From Plenodomus lindquistii (lineage: Eukaryota; Ascomycota; Dothideomycetes; Pleosporales; Leptosphaeriaceae): a DNA stretch of 64,000 bases. Below, one piece after another: positions 33,314-45,200 of the stretch (the first letter of the stretch is position 1; each line of letters starts with the position of its first letter). Made by a program: the position numbers and the translations under genes. The stretch lies in contig JANUWI010000010.1 in assembly GCA_025504975.1 (NCBI GenBank), positions 1,116,001 through 1,180,000 on the forward strand. The letters are read 5' to 3'. The notes beneath the pieces are model-generated. The model was not told where the DNA came from, ran no database searches, and saw nothing but the letters and a program-made list of their open reading frames with translations.

Positions 33314-34578
33314 GAATCTACAATCCCTCGTGAATGTAGTTTATTCACCTTTCGATAATTATCGTGAGGTGAGCCACTAGGCATTGGTTGTCGAAGGATA
33401 TGGTATGTGGCACGAGAAGAAGAACCAGGCCTGTATGTAGTTTTGTACTAGAAAAGCGTATGAAGATGAGAAGAAGAAGAAGATCCAATAAGAAGTAGTC
33501 TGCTGTCAACCGACATCGAACGACCAAGATGATCTGCGGTTGCGAGGAGCTGTACTAGTCAGCGCAATTTGCATATTGGGCACTATTCTGCGGCCTCAAC
33601 AGTGCAACAAGGGCTATGAGCAGTCTTGACATTTCATTCACAATCTGTCGACGCATGACAAGACTGATCACTTTCTCGACCCCCAAACATCAAGCAGGGC
33701 TGCAACATCAGCCCATGGAAGATCGAGTCGAGCGGATTGGTCGTAGGAGCGACGAGATAGCAAAGCCGCATCGCTCATAGGAGTTGTGCTTTTTCTAAAA
33801 TACCCCTCGTGAAAGAAACGCTGAGGCTATGCGCAGCAATCTCATGCAGGGGCAGTCAGCACCGTTTAGAGATCAGCCACTTGTTTCTCGCCCGGCCCCC
33901 CGACCGCGATTTAGCGCTGAGCGGCGCCAGGAACACCGAGACGATCATCTGCCATTCTTTCCATCGCTCCGACCCACCAACCAAACATCAATGCTTGAAC
34001 ATACCCAACAGCGATAGAAACAAAACATATCCAGCATGCGCCAGCCCAGACCAAGTACATCGTACACCATGATCCTATATGCGATAATATAGTACCGAGT
34101 GCTGCATGGCTCAATTTAGCCATGCGCGGAGCCACTGATAAGATCCCGCCCCCTCATCGGACAGCGCTGCCCAGCGCGCGGCTCTCCTTGCTAAGATCCC
34201 GTCCTGCAGCCACTGTGCTGATGTGCCAACAGTCTATAGGCAGAAGTATGAATACCGTCTAGCTAGGCTGTTTCAGCTGTAGGCGTTCGGGGGGCTGCAT
34301 GCAATTCTACGTTTAGAAACATGGCGTTGGCTTATAATCAGTGTGCCTCCCCTGGGCTTCAAAGGGTTTGTGATTCTGCTCCCAACTCACTCATTTGTTG
34401 GTTCACTGTTTTTACGTCGTTCATTTCTCAAATCTGTATACACACTCCTTTCATACAGCAGGTTCTCAGAGTCCGTGACTCGTCCCATTCATTCCCACTC
34501 TATTTACCCTTTTTCGCTATTGAGCAAGCAAACCCTGCAACTCATCCAATCACACCCAAACCCTAGTCTTACGACGAA
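33314..34578. other. Intergenic region and DUF1996 promoter
   Basis: No gene seen. The last few hundred bases should hold the promoter of the DUF1996 gene; I cannot name specific sites. Confidence 0.5.
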
Positions 34579-35858
34579 ATGTTCTCCAAAAGTCTTATTC
34601 TCACCGGGCTCGTAGCCTCTGTTGCAGCCTTCGACTGCAACGGCCACTACTTTTCCTTCTTCAACCGTGCAGGCAACGCCATGAGCTACCAGCGTCTTGA
34701 TCCCGCACTGTACCCCGGCACAGAAAGTCCGCACCTCCACTCCTTCGACGGAGGAAACGCACTCTCTGCATCTACCGACTTCGCCGAGACGCAAACCTCG
34801 ACATGTTCCACTGCACGCATCAAGCCTGACAAGAGCTTGTACTGGCGACCTTCACTCTTCTGGAACGGAAACGGGACAGGTTTCTACCGCGTGCCCGAGA
34901 AGTCGACTAAGATCTACTACAAATCTGGTGACGGCGACAAGTGGGCCAACGTCACTAGCTTTCCTGAAAACTTCAACATGATCGCTGGCAGCCCATTGAA
35001 GCGATCTGACGGCGACAATCCCGCCGGTGTGCGCTGGGGATGCCACAACCCCAACGGCGGTACCACTGCCATCTTTGCCAACGGCTTCCCCAAGGGCTTC
35101 ACCTCATGTGACTACGGTTTTGCATCCGAGGTCACTTTCCCCTCGTGCTGGAACGGCGAGAAACTTGATCCCGCCAATCCAAACGCCCACATGGCCTACC
35201 CCAGTGGATCCAGCGGCGTTAACATCGAAAACTGTCCTTCCACGCACAGGGCCGCGCGCTTCCCAACCATCTTTGTCGAGTTTTGGTATGATGTTTCGTC
35301 ATTCAATGGCCAGTATGGACCCGATGATACTCCATGGGTTATTTCAAACGGTGATCCCACTGGCTTTGGGTTCCACGCTGACTTTGTGAGCTCCTCCCCC
35401 CATACCCATACCAATGACGAGTGGATGAACTATGCTAACACAAACACAGCTAAACGGCTGGGAAAAAGGCGTCCTCGAAAAAGCCATTGGTGAGACCGGC
35501 GGATGCAACTGCGGCTGCGGCTGCGGCCAAGAGCAAATGGAGCAATGCTTTGGCGCTGAAAACGTAAACAAGGACAATGACGCCGAGTTTCAAACTTGTG
35601 CGGCTATGAGCGCTATGGACACAGATGCTACGCCTGTTCTTGATAAACTTCCTGGTTGCAATCCCTTACAGTCTGGTCCGGCGGATGCAACGCCCGTTAC
35701 GGGCGCGGGCTGTGCTGCTACTGTGAGTCCTAAACCCATGGGCGACAAGTCTAGCTCCGCTTCTGCTGCTGTTGCAGACAAGACATTGTCTGCTAACGTC
35801 ACGCCGTCTGCCACGTCAAAAGCCACCGCGTACCCTTCTGCCATCGCCGTCATCAAAG

Positions 35859-35895
<37 letters not shown>

Positions 35896-36250
35896 CGACA
35901 GCAACGAAGCCCCACCATCTCTCCCCCTCGCCCCAATAAACCAAAACACAGACTCCACCCCCACAAAAGCCTACAATGCCGTTTCTCCATCTTCATCATC
36001 ATCATCATCCTCAACCGCCGACCTCCCCAACCTATCTCTCGCCACACCAGCTGCCGCTAGTTCTGACATTCCTCCTTCTGCCGCAGCTGGCGCAAGCGAA
36101 GACTGCAAACCACCAGTCTACGTCACATACACGCCCACCGTGTACATTACCGCTATGGAGGCGAAACCTACATCCTGCGGTGGAACTGCAGTCCGTGTTA
36201 CGGTCACGGAGACGGCGACGGCGACGGCGACGATTACTGTGTCTGCGTGA
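34579..36250 (+). CDS. Secreted DUF1996 protein
   Basis: Two exons, 34579-35385 and 35450-36250, with a 64-nt phase-0 intron (GTGAGC..CAG), giving 535 residues. Residues 1-17 (MFSKSLILTGLVASVAA) are a signal peptide. The DUF1996 domain fills about residues 20-300: SYQRLDPALYPGTESPHLHS, KSLYWRPSLFW, the segment VRWGCHNPN, SEVTFPSCWNG, and FHADFLNGWEKGVLEKAI across the splice. A cysteine-rich GGCNCGCGCGQEQMEQC follows. The C-terminal 200 residues are low complexity, with a 13-Asn run, a Ser run and Thr-rich repeats ending in TVTETATATATITVSA. Such tails are often O-glycosylated and wall-associated. The family is common in ascomycete secretomes with unknown activity. No GPI site is obvious. Confidence 0.93.
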
Positions 36251-37207
36251 TTATTCAATAATTTAGGATTTTCGCTGGATACATGGTACAGATCTGGAAG
36301 GGTGGGGGGTTTGATGGCATATTGGATGGATATGGTAGATCTCGGGTACTACATATATATATATATATATATACAGATATATTCATGTAGATGGTTATTT
36401 TTTGTTTACTTGTAGAATGGTGGCAAGGCATCTTGACCATTTCCATCCATCCATTGAAAGAACCCCTTCTTACCTCTTTCTTTTGTTCTTGCATTGCAGT
36501 TGGAGTTGTACACATGTACATGCGAATGCGTACCCGAACAGGGTAGGTACATAACCACTAGTCCTGACTCGACACGCAGCGCCGAGCCGATTAGGCAGAC
36601 GCGTTTGACAATTCCACGACGCGATATCTCACACGCATTGGCAAATAAGATTTTACCACTCTTGATCACTTCAAGTCTAGTGCATGTGTGCATCTGATCG
36701 ATTGGATTGCGGCTGGAAAGTGAGCCAAAGCGGCTGGAAAAAGTGTGTGCTGTGGAGAGATTTGATACAGGTATATATGAATGTGAGCGTCTGCTCCAAA
36801 TTCCATGTTGCCATGCATGCATCCCATTTTTTTGGGAACGGGGAATCGCTTTAAACCTCGTTTGATTGAGAGGTGTAGATTGGGATGATTAACAGGTGTA
36901 GTGTTATGACAGAAAGGAAAGGAAATACCATCGCTCAATTTGATATAGAACGCCCAGAATGCCCGCCCATGACCTAGGAGTTGAACGCCAGGAAGATATC
37001 AAGCACCCAAATTTTGTTTGAAGGTGTGGAAAGAGATGGGAAGGTGGGATGGTGAAGATGGCTCAGGGAAAAGAGGGTGAAGAGTAGGGTCAGGGAAAAG
37101 CATCGTGTCATGAAGCAAGGAGAAACCAGACCAGCCAGCTCGCATGGTTTCGCCCTTGTGCGGCGAAGGCGTCTCATCAGTCATCAAGCAGGGCATCCAA
37201 ACAGGCA
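36251..37207. other. Convergent intergenic region with AT microsatellite
   Basis: It lies between two convergent genes and contains an (AT)n run at about 36352-36373. No gene seen. Confidence 0.6.
36352..36373. repeat. (AT)n microsatellite
   Basis: A dinucleotide AT run of about 22 bp in the 3' flank of the DUF1996 gene. Confidence 0.9.
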
Positions 37208-38044
37208 CTAATCACGACGTGGCGCGCCCTGTCGACTCGCAGCAACGTGCTGCGACCTCTGCGGTCTCCTCTCAGCCCTGCGCCTCCCCGCCCTCGCATT
37301 CGTCTCGACATAATTCCCCTGCGCCCTCGTCAAATTGTGATTTCCGCCCTTCAACTCCTTGAGATCATGGTCGTCAATCAAGCGCTTCTGCCACAGGTGC
37401 TGAAAGAGATGGAAGTCCGGGCGGCTGGTCCTAAGCGTCTGGCCGAGCATGGTATGCGCGTAGGCGAGATGCTGCATGCGATGGTTCCAGGCCGTGGACC
37501 CGTCGTCGCAAGAGGCGGACCAGTCGCACAGCGGGCACTGTACTGAGCGCGGGGGCTCCTCGCCGCGGAAGTGGGCGAGGCAGTGTGTTTCCCAGTCGTC
37601 CTTGTCGGAGAAGATGGCGGGGCAGTTGAGGAACCAGAAGGCGCATTCGTAGATGGGGAGGCGGGGGTGTGCGGGGGGCACTTGGAGGATGCCGTTGCGG
37701 TCTTCGAGCAGGGGCACGCCGGAGAAGTGGCTGGCGAGGCCGGTGCTGATGGAGGTGTCGGTGGGGGTTGCGTCTGTTTCGGGGCACGAGTAGAGCGAGG
37801 GCGGGGTCGTGGCCGGGTCGTAGTGGTGGACGAGGGCGGGCGCCATGGAGGAGCCGCTGCGGACCGTGTGGGCGAGCGAGCTCGAGCTCAGGGCCGTGTG
37901 GGCGAGGCCTTGGAGGGCGTCGCTGTCGACACGGCCGTGGTCAAAGTGGTGGAGGCGCGACACGATGTCGTCCGACTCGTGCACCCAGTTGTCGAGTGGC
38001 GGGCTGTAATCCGCGTCGAGCCTTGCAATGGCCGCCAGCGACAT
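37208..38044 (-). CDS. Fungal zinc-finger (C2H2-like) protein
   Basis: A single-exon protein of 278 residues starting at ATG 38044. Residues 129-235 form a block I recognise from filamentous ascomycetes: YECAFWFLNCPAIFSDKDDW with C134, C141 and then H154 and H158 (THCLAH), then SVQCPLCD with C170 and C173 paired to H192 and H197 (MQHLAYAH), then RPDFHLFQHLWQKRLIDD and LKGGNHNLTR. The first half is Ser/Thr/Pro-rich and the last 35 residues are basic. It is probably a nuclear DNA- or RNA-binding protein; its target is unknown. A long antisense frame across it is a shadow of its codon bias. The GC-rich coding sequence contrasts with the flanks. Confidence 0.82.
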   Translation of the reverse strand: MSLAAIARLDADYSPPLDNWVHESDDIVSRLHHFDHGRVDSDALQGLAHTALSSSSLAHTVRSGSSMAPALVHHYDPATTPPSLYSCPETDATPTDTSISTGLASHFSGVPLLEDRNGILQVPPAHPRLPIYECAFWFLNCPAIFSDKDDWETHCLAHFRGEEPPRSVQCPLCDWSASCDDGSTAWNHRMQHLAYAHTMLGQTLRTSRPDFHLFQHLWQKRLIDDHDLKELKGGNHNLTRAQGNYVETNARAGRRRAERRPQRSQHVAASRQGAPRRD

Positions 38045-39216
38045 GGCGGGGTCTGTGTGGTGCCGCAGTCAGCCTCAGGCTTGCATGCATCAACGGCCAT
38101 GTTATTGGAGAAGGGCGCTCCACCCTCGTCGAATCAACACTCACCCGGAACATGCCCTGGAGCGCGTTCGTCGTTGGCCATGACGAGACTCGAAAACTTT
38201 GGGGATGGGCGATGATATGATGGGACAAGGCGAGGATAGGGCTTAGCGTCCGTGTGTCTGTGGGGTACCGGTAGTCTCGAGAGAGAGCATTCACGTTGCG
38301 TGAAAAGAGACGCCAACCCTCATGCAACCTTATATCTCCATCCCAACTAACCCCCCCAATCCCCCATCACCCCAAGTCAGCCGGCCCAGATTGCGGCTCT
38401 GCGGAGAGGGCAACACCCTCCCGCTCCGTGCAACCAACACATTGGCCAACACGTACCAAATGTTCGCCAAATAGCATCACCTTGATACTCGAGGACCACA
38501 CTGCTGCATGATTGGTCCCAGCACGTCAATGCACCCAACTCCCACCCCAGGCGGGGTACGTGGAACCCACACCTCACCGCAAGCGAGCCGTCACCATGTC
38601 CTGATTGCTGCACTCACCCACCGCTCTTCCAGTATGGAGAGCAACACTGTGGTATGCTCGTCTGTCGGTGTGCGCATGCTTTGAGCCGGCCGCATCAGGG
38701 TTGGCGCTAATGCGTGCCTACTCTATCAGGAGGGGGAAGGATGATGTTGCATCATTGTGGGGGGTTGGAGCGACAGTCGATATGTGATGGAGTGCAGACT
38801 CGATGGGTAGACTACGTAAGCGGTGCTGACATGAGATGATAGCGTATCTCTTTTACTGTGTCGTTGATGTGTCGTCTCGAGGAAGACTGCCGCAAGTCGA
38901 CGCACACACCCAGGGTCGAGCACGCGCTCCAGTCGCATCCGGGGTGCGTCACCGGGCATGTTGTACTGACATCTGTGAGATGCTCTCGTAACACCACAGG
39001 CCATTTTCAATGACTAGTCCTAGGTGTTTGCAGCAACAATACCAAGTGAGATCATAAAACATCATTAATCGTGCGCCTGGTCTAAGTTCGCTTGCTATAC
39101 ACAAAGATACCAGTCGGCCATGGCTCCTCGAGCTTCTATGGCCATTCATCGTCGCTCTCCACCGGCCGTTCCCGGCGACACGTGAGCCTGCTCTCCTCGC
39201 ACAGCGCTCAAAACGC
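38045..39216. other. Intergenic region, no gene seen
   Basis: The upstream region of the zinc-finger gene and the 3' flank of the permease gene. No domain recognised. Confidence 0.5.
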
Positions 39217-40871
39217 TTAGTAGACGTAAAGGTTCTCGATGTTCTCATCAGCCTCACGGAGAGCCTTGTTCCTGCGCATGAAGAGGATCTTCGCAAGCCA
39301 CGCAAGCATCGCAGTTGCAACGGAGAAGGCAGCCGAAGAGCTAAGCGCAATAATGTAGCGGGGTTCATCAGACTTGGGCCATAGGTATGGTGTCCTGAGA
39401 GAAATGTTAGCTATTGTTGTGTATGGTGAGATTGGTCGTGTGTATCAATAACGTACCAGATGAAAGATGCGTTCATGACAGTAGTAACGATACCGATAGC
39501 GACAGCCTTCTTCTCGGGAGTCTGACCGCAAGTGGATCCGCACCATCCCAGAATCAAAGAGTTGACACCGTAGGTTCCAATGGTGAAGATGACCATGGCT
39601 ACATAGCGACCGGCAGTACCGATTTCAGCGCAGGCAAGACCGAAACCAAAGGTAGCGACTGCCTTGGAGATGGTAATGTGCCATGTGCGCTCGTTGAACT
39701 TTCCAGAAGACCATGACACAGCGATGGTGATGGCACCGGCAATGAGGTAGGGAGGGCATGTGAGAGCGAGGGTGATGGTGCGGTTGAAACCAAGAGTTGC
39801 GACGACAGTTGGGAAGAAATTCTTGAAGCCATTTGCCTAGCAGCTGTCAGTGTCTGCTAGTAGGTGTAAAGGGTGAGGGATAGTAGGGGGAAAGGGTGAG
39901 CCAAAAGGGGGATACATACAGCCAAATGCATATGTGCCATGAATGCAAATACCCAAACGAGGGGATCTTTTGCAGCCTGTTTAAATCCATCCCAAACAGT
40001 GGTATCGCCCTTGTTTCCAGTGGTGTCCATGGCCATGCGCGCAACAGCGAGGTCGCGTTCAGGCTGGGTCAACCACCACGTGTTGTGTGGGAAGTCAGGA
40101 AGCAGGAAAAATCCAACAACCGCGATAGCAAACGTGACGGCACCCTGTAGAATGAAAAGCCATTGCCAGCCAGAGATACCTGCAACGTCACCCAGGCCGT
40201 GGAAGATACCTGCGGCGATGAGGCCGGCAAAGGCAGTGGCGAGGATGTTCCCAGTGTAGAGAATGGCAATGCGCGTTGCTAGTTCCTTGCGAGTGTAGAA
40301 CATGGAAAGTAGGTAGACGGCACCGGGGTAGTAAGGGGCCTCAGTGACTCCGAGGAAGAAGCGGGTGAGCAAGAGGCCAGTGAAGTCCTTGCTGAGAGCT
40401 GTGACAGCCGAGACAATCGCCCACAGCATCATGCAGACACCCATGTAACGCGATGGCCTCAATCGATTGAGCAGCATGTTGCTGGGAATCTGACCCAAGA
40501 GGTAACCGACGAAGAGAATGGACACGCAGGTCTGGTACTGGGAGCTGCTGAGGTTGAGGTCCTCTTCCAAGTCGTCAAGACGGGCCAGTGCAATGGCATT
40601 TCTGTCCAGGTAATTAGCCATCGACCTTTCGTCTCAACCCATATCGATCTTTCGTCTCATACCGGTCAAGGTAGTTAAGCCAATACATGCTCCATAGCAT
40701 GGGCATAATCCATCGGTCGAGCTTCTTAACCAGTGCGATTTCGCGGGGGTCGGTCTTCTCGTGAGCACCAAACTGATCTACCTTGTGCACGATAGGGGTG
40801 GGCTTCAAGATCTCAGAATCCCTAGTCGGAGCTCGCTCGAGCATAGTGATATCATTCTTCTCCTTAGACAT
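39217..40871 (-). CDS. MFS permease, anion:cation symporter (Dal5/Tna1-like)
   Basis: Four exons: 40663-40871, 39920-40601, 39457-39836 and 39217-39394, with introns of 61, 83 and 62 nt that all fit GT..AG and keep frame; 482 residues. The cytosolic N-terminus leads into WIMPMLWSMYWLNYLDRNAI, the family signature at helix 1, split by intron 1. Then come QYQTCVSILFVGYLLGQIPS, the LRPSRYMG loop, TRFFLGVTEAPYYPGAVYLL (helix 4-5, typical of the Dal5/Tna1 group) and SGWQWLFILQG. About 12 membrane helices are visible. This family imports allantoate, nicotinate and other organic anions by proton symport at the plasma membrane; the substrate is not predictable here. The next gene upstream is a kinase-like relic, and the P450 lies beyond it on the same strand. 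Confidence 0.93.
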
Positions 40872-42752
40872 GGTAAGGGGTGCTGAGAAAAGGTCCTTGG
40901 GAGAAATAGATAGGAAGAGTCTTCAAAAGAGTTGAACAGATTCTGGGGAAGAAGAGTGTGGGGTAATCCCAATCGATCTCGTGAACCAAGCTGGATGGTC
41001 TGGGGAAAATTAATCTGGGGATGCGGAGTATGCCTTTATACATCTGAAGCAACGATGCAGACACTATGGACACTACCAGTATCCTACCCCAGTTCCCCAG
41101 ACTTCAAGCTTCCGAAAAGACACGAGCGTGCAGACTCGGCGTTTGCCTCACCACCAAGCCACTTGTGCACGCTTCTCCCGGCCGCCTTGGGCTTCCACGA
41201 GGTATTTGGCACGCAGAGGCAGGAGCTAAGCCTCCCCGCACATGTATGAACGCCATCAATCTCGGCGCACGTGTAGAACCCATGTCCCATGCGAGTCTAA
41301 GACGGAGAGGCACAGAGAATCAATGCAGAAATATCTGCCAGAAGCTGGGCATTGTTCTAGTTGACTTCCGTGTCCAATCGTGATGGGTCGGTATAGCGCC
41401 GCGCAGCAGCCTAGCAATCGGTAATTCAGTGGTAGAGCTGAGGCTCCTCGTGGTCCTCGTATTGCTCGCATGCCACCACCTCTTTCACTGTACACTAAGC
41501 ACATTCTCTGCGAGGGGACTGGAGCAGCTTGTAATGTGACCGTGGCATACTGAGCCCACGGCGTTGCTCTTTCTTGGTGTTTACCTCTTACTGTGCCTAT
41601 GCCGAGGCGATCGTCGAGGTGGAGGGGGTGTCGAAGATGCCTCAGGAAGGTAACCCGCAAATACCAAGAGCATCGTGGGGCGAGTGACCCGCTGTTGATG
41701 GCATCGTGAGGGCAGGCAAATGCTTGTGAGTGGTCTGACCAGACCCAAGCAGCCTTCCCAGTTCTTCGCAGTCTTGTCGCAGCAGAGAAGGGCTGGCCGA
41801 GAGGGGTTGGCAAGCCACAAGACGCCGAAATAGCGCAGCCCACGAAGTAGCAACCAGCTAAATAAGAAGAAGACGTTGCAGTCGGCGCTAAGCCAAGCGG
41901 GCCAAGATCTTGAGTGCCAGGCGCATTGCGGGGGAGAAACATCCGACATCACGCTTGCGGGGTCTGTAGTGCGCTGCTAGTGTAAGCGTCCAGGCTAGGT
42001 ACACACACCTTCGTCTCTGCCACGTGCATGCACTGCGCATCTGCACGTTGCTGCATGCACAGATCCACAAGTGCATTCTCGGCCATGCGGCACCCTCTCT
42101 AAGTCCTGCCGTTGAGAGAGAGCTACACCCAAGACAGCAGTCATCCGGAGGAGCACATACTAGTTACGCCCCAGCCAAGTGAACGACCCGCCGTTTCTCC
42201 TCTTGGCCCCTATGCAATCGTCAACGATGGCCTCTTTTGTTTCAACTATTTCCACGGGGGATTCCGGGTGAAGCATGCGTAGTTTACGGCAGGTAACGCC
42301 CAAGGCAAGTGGCAATCTCGCTCTTGCAGAAGCTGAACCCATAGCTCAGGCATCGTAATCTTGGTATGTTCGCCAGTCAGAACTAGTAGCGCCAACATTG
42401 GACGGCCTTTGCTCCGTGGAGCAGACGCCGATGGGTTCACTCCAAGACAGACCGTAGTCGTGGCGCTTATATGAATAACGTGCTCGAGAAAAAATCGGGT
42501 CGTCGCCAAATCCTATACGGCCGTGGTCACTCTGAGGGGTAGAGCATCGGGGAGGCCGTATCATATCGACAGTTGTTGAGGGTCTGCGCAAACCCCATGG
42601 GATCGTGAGATCAGAGATGTGATCGGAACTCTTCGTAGCTTTTGTACGTCACACAACTCTTTGTCAGTCATAAATATAGGTGGGTTTTCTTGCCTCCCCT
42701 GACCATGGACATGACCGTAGCTTGAAGAAAGATGGGGGGTAGGTGTAATTGC
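40872..42752. other. Intergenic region, no gene seen
   Basis: The permease promoter and about 1.5 kb with only short frames. Nothing recognised. Confidence 0.5.
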
Positions 42753-43193
42753 TCAGCCCAGCTTGAACAGATCTTCACACGCTCTTTTTTTGTCTAGGCT
42801 CAGCCACATTTCAGTGCTTGAGTGCTCGCCTTCAATGTATTCCTGTAGCATATAGTATACTTGATGAGTATCACCTAGCGCGTCAAGGATTTTTCTGGTA
42901 AAGACAGCGTGTATGAGAGATGTGCGAACTCCAGAGCCTGTAGACTGGAGGTAGAGCAAATCTTCAGCTTCCTGCAAGACTGAGATATCATCTGATCTTT
43001 TAATCCCTGCAGCTCCGATTCTGCAGACTAGACCACTTTTCAGAATAGATGTGTCCGCTCTTATACCGTCTTCAATTCGCGCTGACAACGGCGGCGTATT
43101 CGCTAGGAAACATTTCTAATCAATGAGACCCACTAGCAATGCGTTCGACCAAGAGCTCACCGAAACCATGATTGAAAAATTCAAGAAGCCCCC
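42753..43193 (-). pseudogene. Truncated aminoglycoside-phosphotransferase/kinase-like fragment
   Basis: Two exon-like pieces, 43161-43193 and 42753-43102, separated by a 58-nt GT..AG interval, join to read LLEFFNHGFANTPPLSARIE. Further on, VYYMLQEYIEGEH corresponds to the hinge of the APH/choline-kinase-like fold (usually hydrophobic-x-E-Y-I-x-G). The frame stops soon after, at LFKLG, before the catalytic loop (H-x-D) and the metal-binding D, and I do not find these downstream. The 5' exon seems to need an earlier exon that I cannot place. It is probably a dead remnant; a heavily spliced intact gene is less likely. Confidence 0.5.
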
Positions 43194-43519
43194 CTGTAAG
43201 TGTTGGGCGTATGCTCGGATTATGTAGGCAACGCACAGAATTGGGGCCATCCGTCCCCATGAGACGCTACGTTGCTATCAGATACCCACGGCCAGCAGAT
43301 TGGCGCAAACGAGGACGAATATGGCGTATTTTGGTCCGCATCAGATCCTGGTCCTGGTCCTTGTGGTCACAACCCTCCTGAGACAGCTTTCGCATTGATT
43401 GTTACCAAAGACTCAGGGTAACGAGATTGTCAACCACATCACCATACAGGCTGTATCCGATACTCAAGCTTAGAGCCGGGCTTTCCTGATAAATCCAAAC
43501 CTTATATCCTACTTACAAC

Positions 43520-45200
43520 CTACAACGACCAAGCCACAGGCTTTAATCTCAAATGCATCCCATTCTTGGCCTTACTCGTAACGGTCCCGCCCACAATGAC
43601 CACTTCATCTGGATCCGCCATCGCCATCTCAAAGCTTCCCACAAACGCCGCAACCAAGCTTCTCAACTCCGCTCGCGCAAACTTCTCTCCAATGCAACTC
43701 CGTGGGCCATGTAAAAAAGTTAGGAACGAGTAGTTGCTATCAGCGCCACCATTCATCGTGGCGCGACCAGATTCCTTGTCGATCCAGCGCTCGGGAACAA
43801 AATGCTCGGCGTCTGGGCCCCAAAGTTTGGGGTTGCGGTTGATGGCCCATGGGACGACGAAGAACATGGTGTTCTTGGGGATGAAGTGGCCGCCCACGCT
43901 GGTGTCGCGCACGGAGACACGCGAGGTGCTTGGGACGGTGGGGAAGAGACGGAGGACTTCGTTGCAGACACCATTCAGGTAGGGCATACTTTCCAAGAGG
44001 GTAGCAATGTCGAAACCTGGTTCGGAGAGGAGTGTAGGGTCCGGGATGTATTGGTGGATTTCTTGACGCAAACGTTGTTGGACGATGGGATTGATGGAGA
44101 GCAGGTACGATGCCCAAGTGAGTGCTGATGATGTTGTCTCATGTATATATTGTGTAAGCTGCATATCGAAATGATATGGGAGCCACTTACCCAGCAGCCA
44201 AGAAGGTCAAGAGCTGATCGACAAGATTTTCGTCAGAGAAGTCGTTACTGCGTATCATAATGGACAGGATATCACGACTGTTCTGCTTCTCAGAACTCTC
44301 ATACTTCATGTTCGCTTTTTTTTCGGTAACAAACTCGGTGCAGATTCTCTTCAGATTGCTTGTGGTGATTTTGACCCTCTTGTTCAGTCCCCAGGGCAGC
44401 GCAGCGATGAACCATGCCGGGAAGGCAAGGTGAAGGAGAAAGTATAATCCTTTCTCAGTCGTCGGCTCGAGAATCTCCTCATAGTTCGCAATCAGCTCAT
44501 CATCGCTATTATGCAACGAATTGATGTCTCGCCCAAGACCAGCCAGCCCGATGATGTCAAGTGTGACTTGTGTAGAGTAATGTCCAATCTCAAGTACTTT
44601 CTCAGGCTCTTCTTGAAGAATTCCGCTGACAGCATGGCACAGTTCCATTGATTTGGACCAGAAGACGGGATACAGCTCTTTGATGTTTCTGAAGTGGAAC
44701 GCCGGCATGATCAGCTTTCGGTGGTGTTTGTGTTCGTCGCCTTCTGTCATCAAAAGTCCATCGCCCAGGAATCTTCGCAAGAAGTCTCGCGCCCACGCTG
44801 GTTTCTCGAAATCGTAGTTCTTATGGACCAGTACATCTGCTATCGTTGCAGGGGTTGTCAAGATCAGCCTATTGCCATGAAAGAGGCCTCGAGTGAGAAT
44901 GAGGCCATCGTTAGGCGTCTCATTCATGATTCTGAGGTGTGCGCTGCCATTCGGCTTTTCGAACATGATCATGCTGTGCCCGATGATCGGCTTGAACCCT
45001 TTGGCTACCGGGATGTGCCAAAGAGGATTCCACAGGAAAGGCTGGAGTATCAACCGGACGATAAGCCCTTGACAGAAGAGGACTAGCAACGCTACTAGAA
45101 GGATGGAAGACCAGCTTGTTTTGCTTGAAGCATAGAAGAACCCGAAGAGTACGTTGGCTGCATATAGCAGCATGATCTTGATAGACGTTGCGTCCTCCAT
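43520..45200 (-). CDS. Cytochrome P450 monooxygenase with anomalous splice acceptor
   Basis: A microsomal P450. The start is ATG 45200 (MEDATSIKIM); the frame above it has only TTG. The N-terminus has two hydrophobic segments. Exon 1 ends at 44191 in LLTFLAAG with donor GTAAGT; exon 2 holds HETTSSALTW, the ExxR motif NEVLR, FVPERW and the haem loop FLHGPRSCIGEKFA. A junction giving A-G-H-E-T-T requires exon 2 to begin at 44144 (total 544 residues), but the intron would then end AT, not AG. A branch-like CTTAC is present. AG sites at 44159-44160 or 44138-44139 shift frame or give a very short intron. So the gene has either lost an acceptor by one base change, uses a non-canonical site, or there is a sequence error. 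It could be a very recent pseudogene. Confidence 0.78.

Noticed and set aside
37571..38215. Long plus-strand frame of 214 codons opposite the zinc-finger gene
   Set aside because: It is a Gly/Val/Glu-rich shadow produced by GC-rich codons on the opposite strand.
41256..41942. Minus-strand frame of 228 codons
   Set aside because: No recognisable domain, no codon bias like neighbouring genes, overlaps other equal frames.
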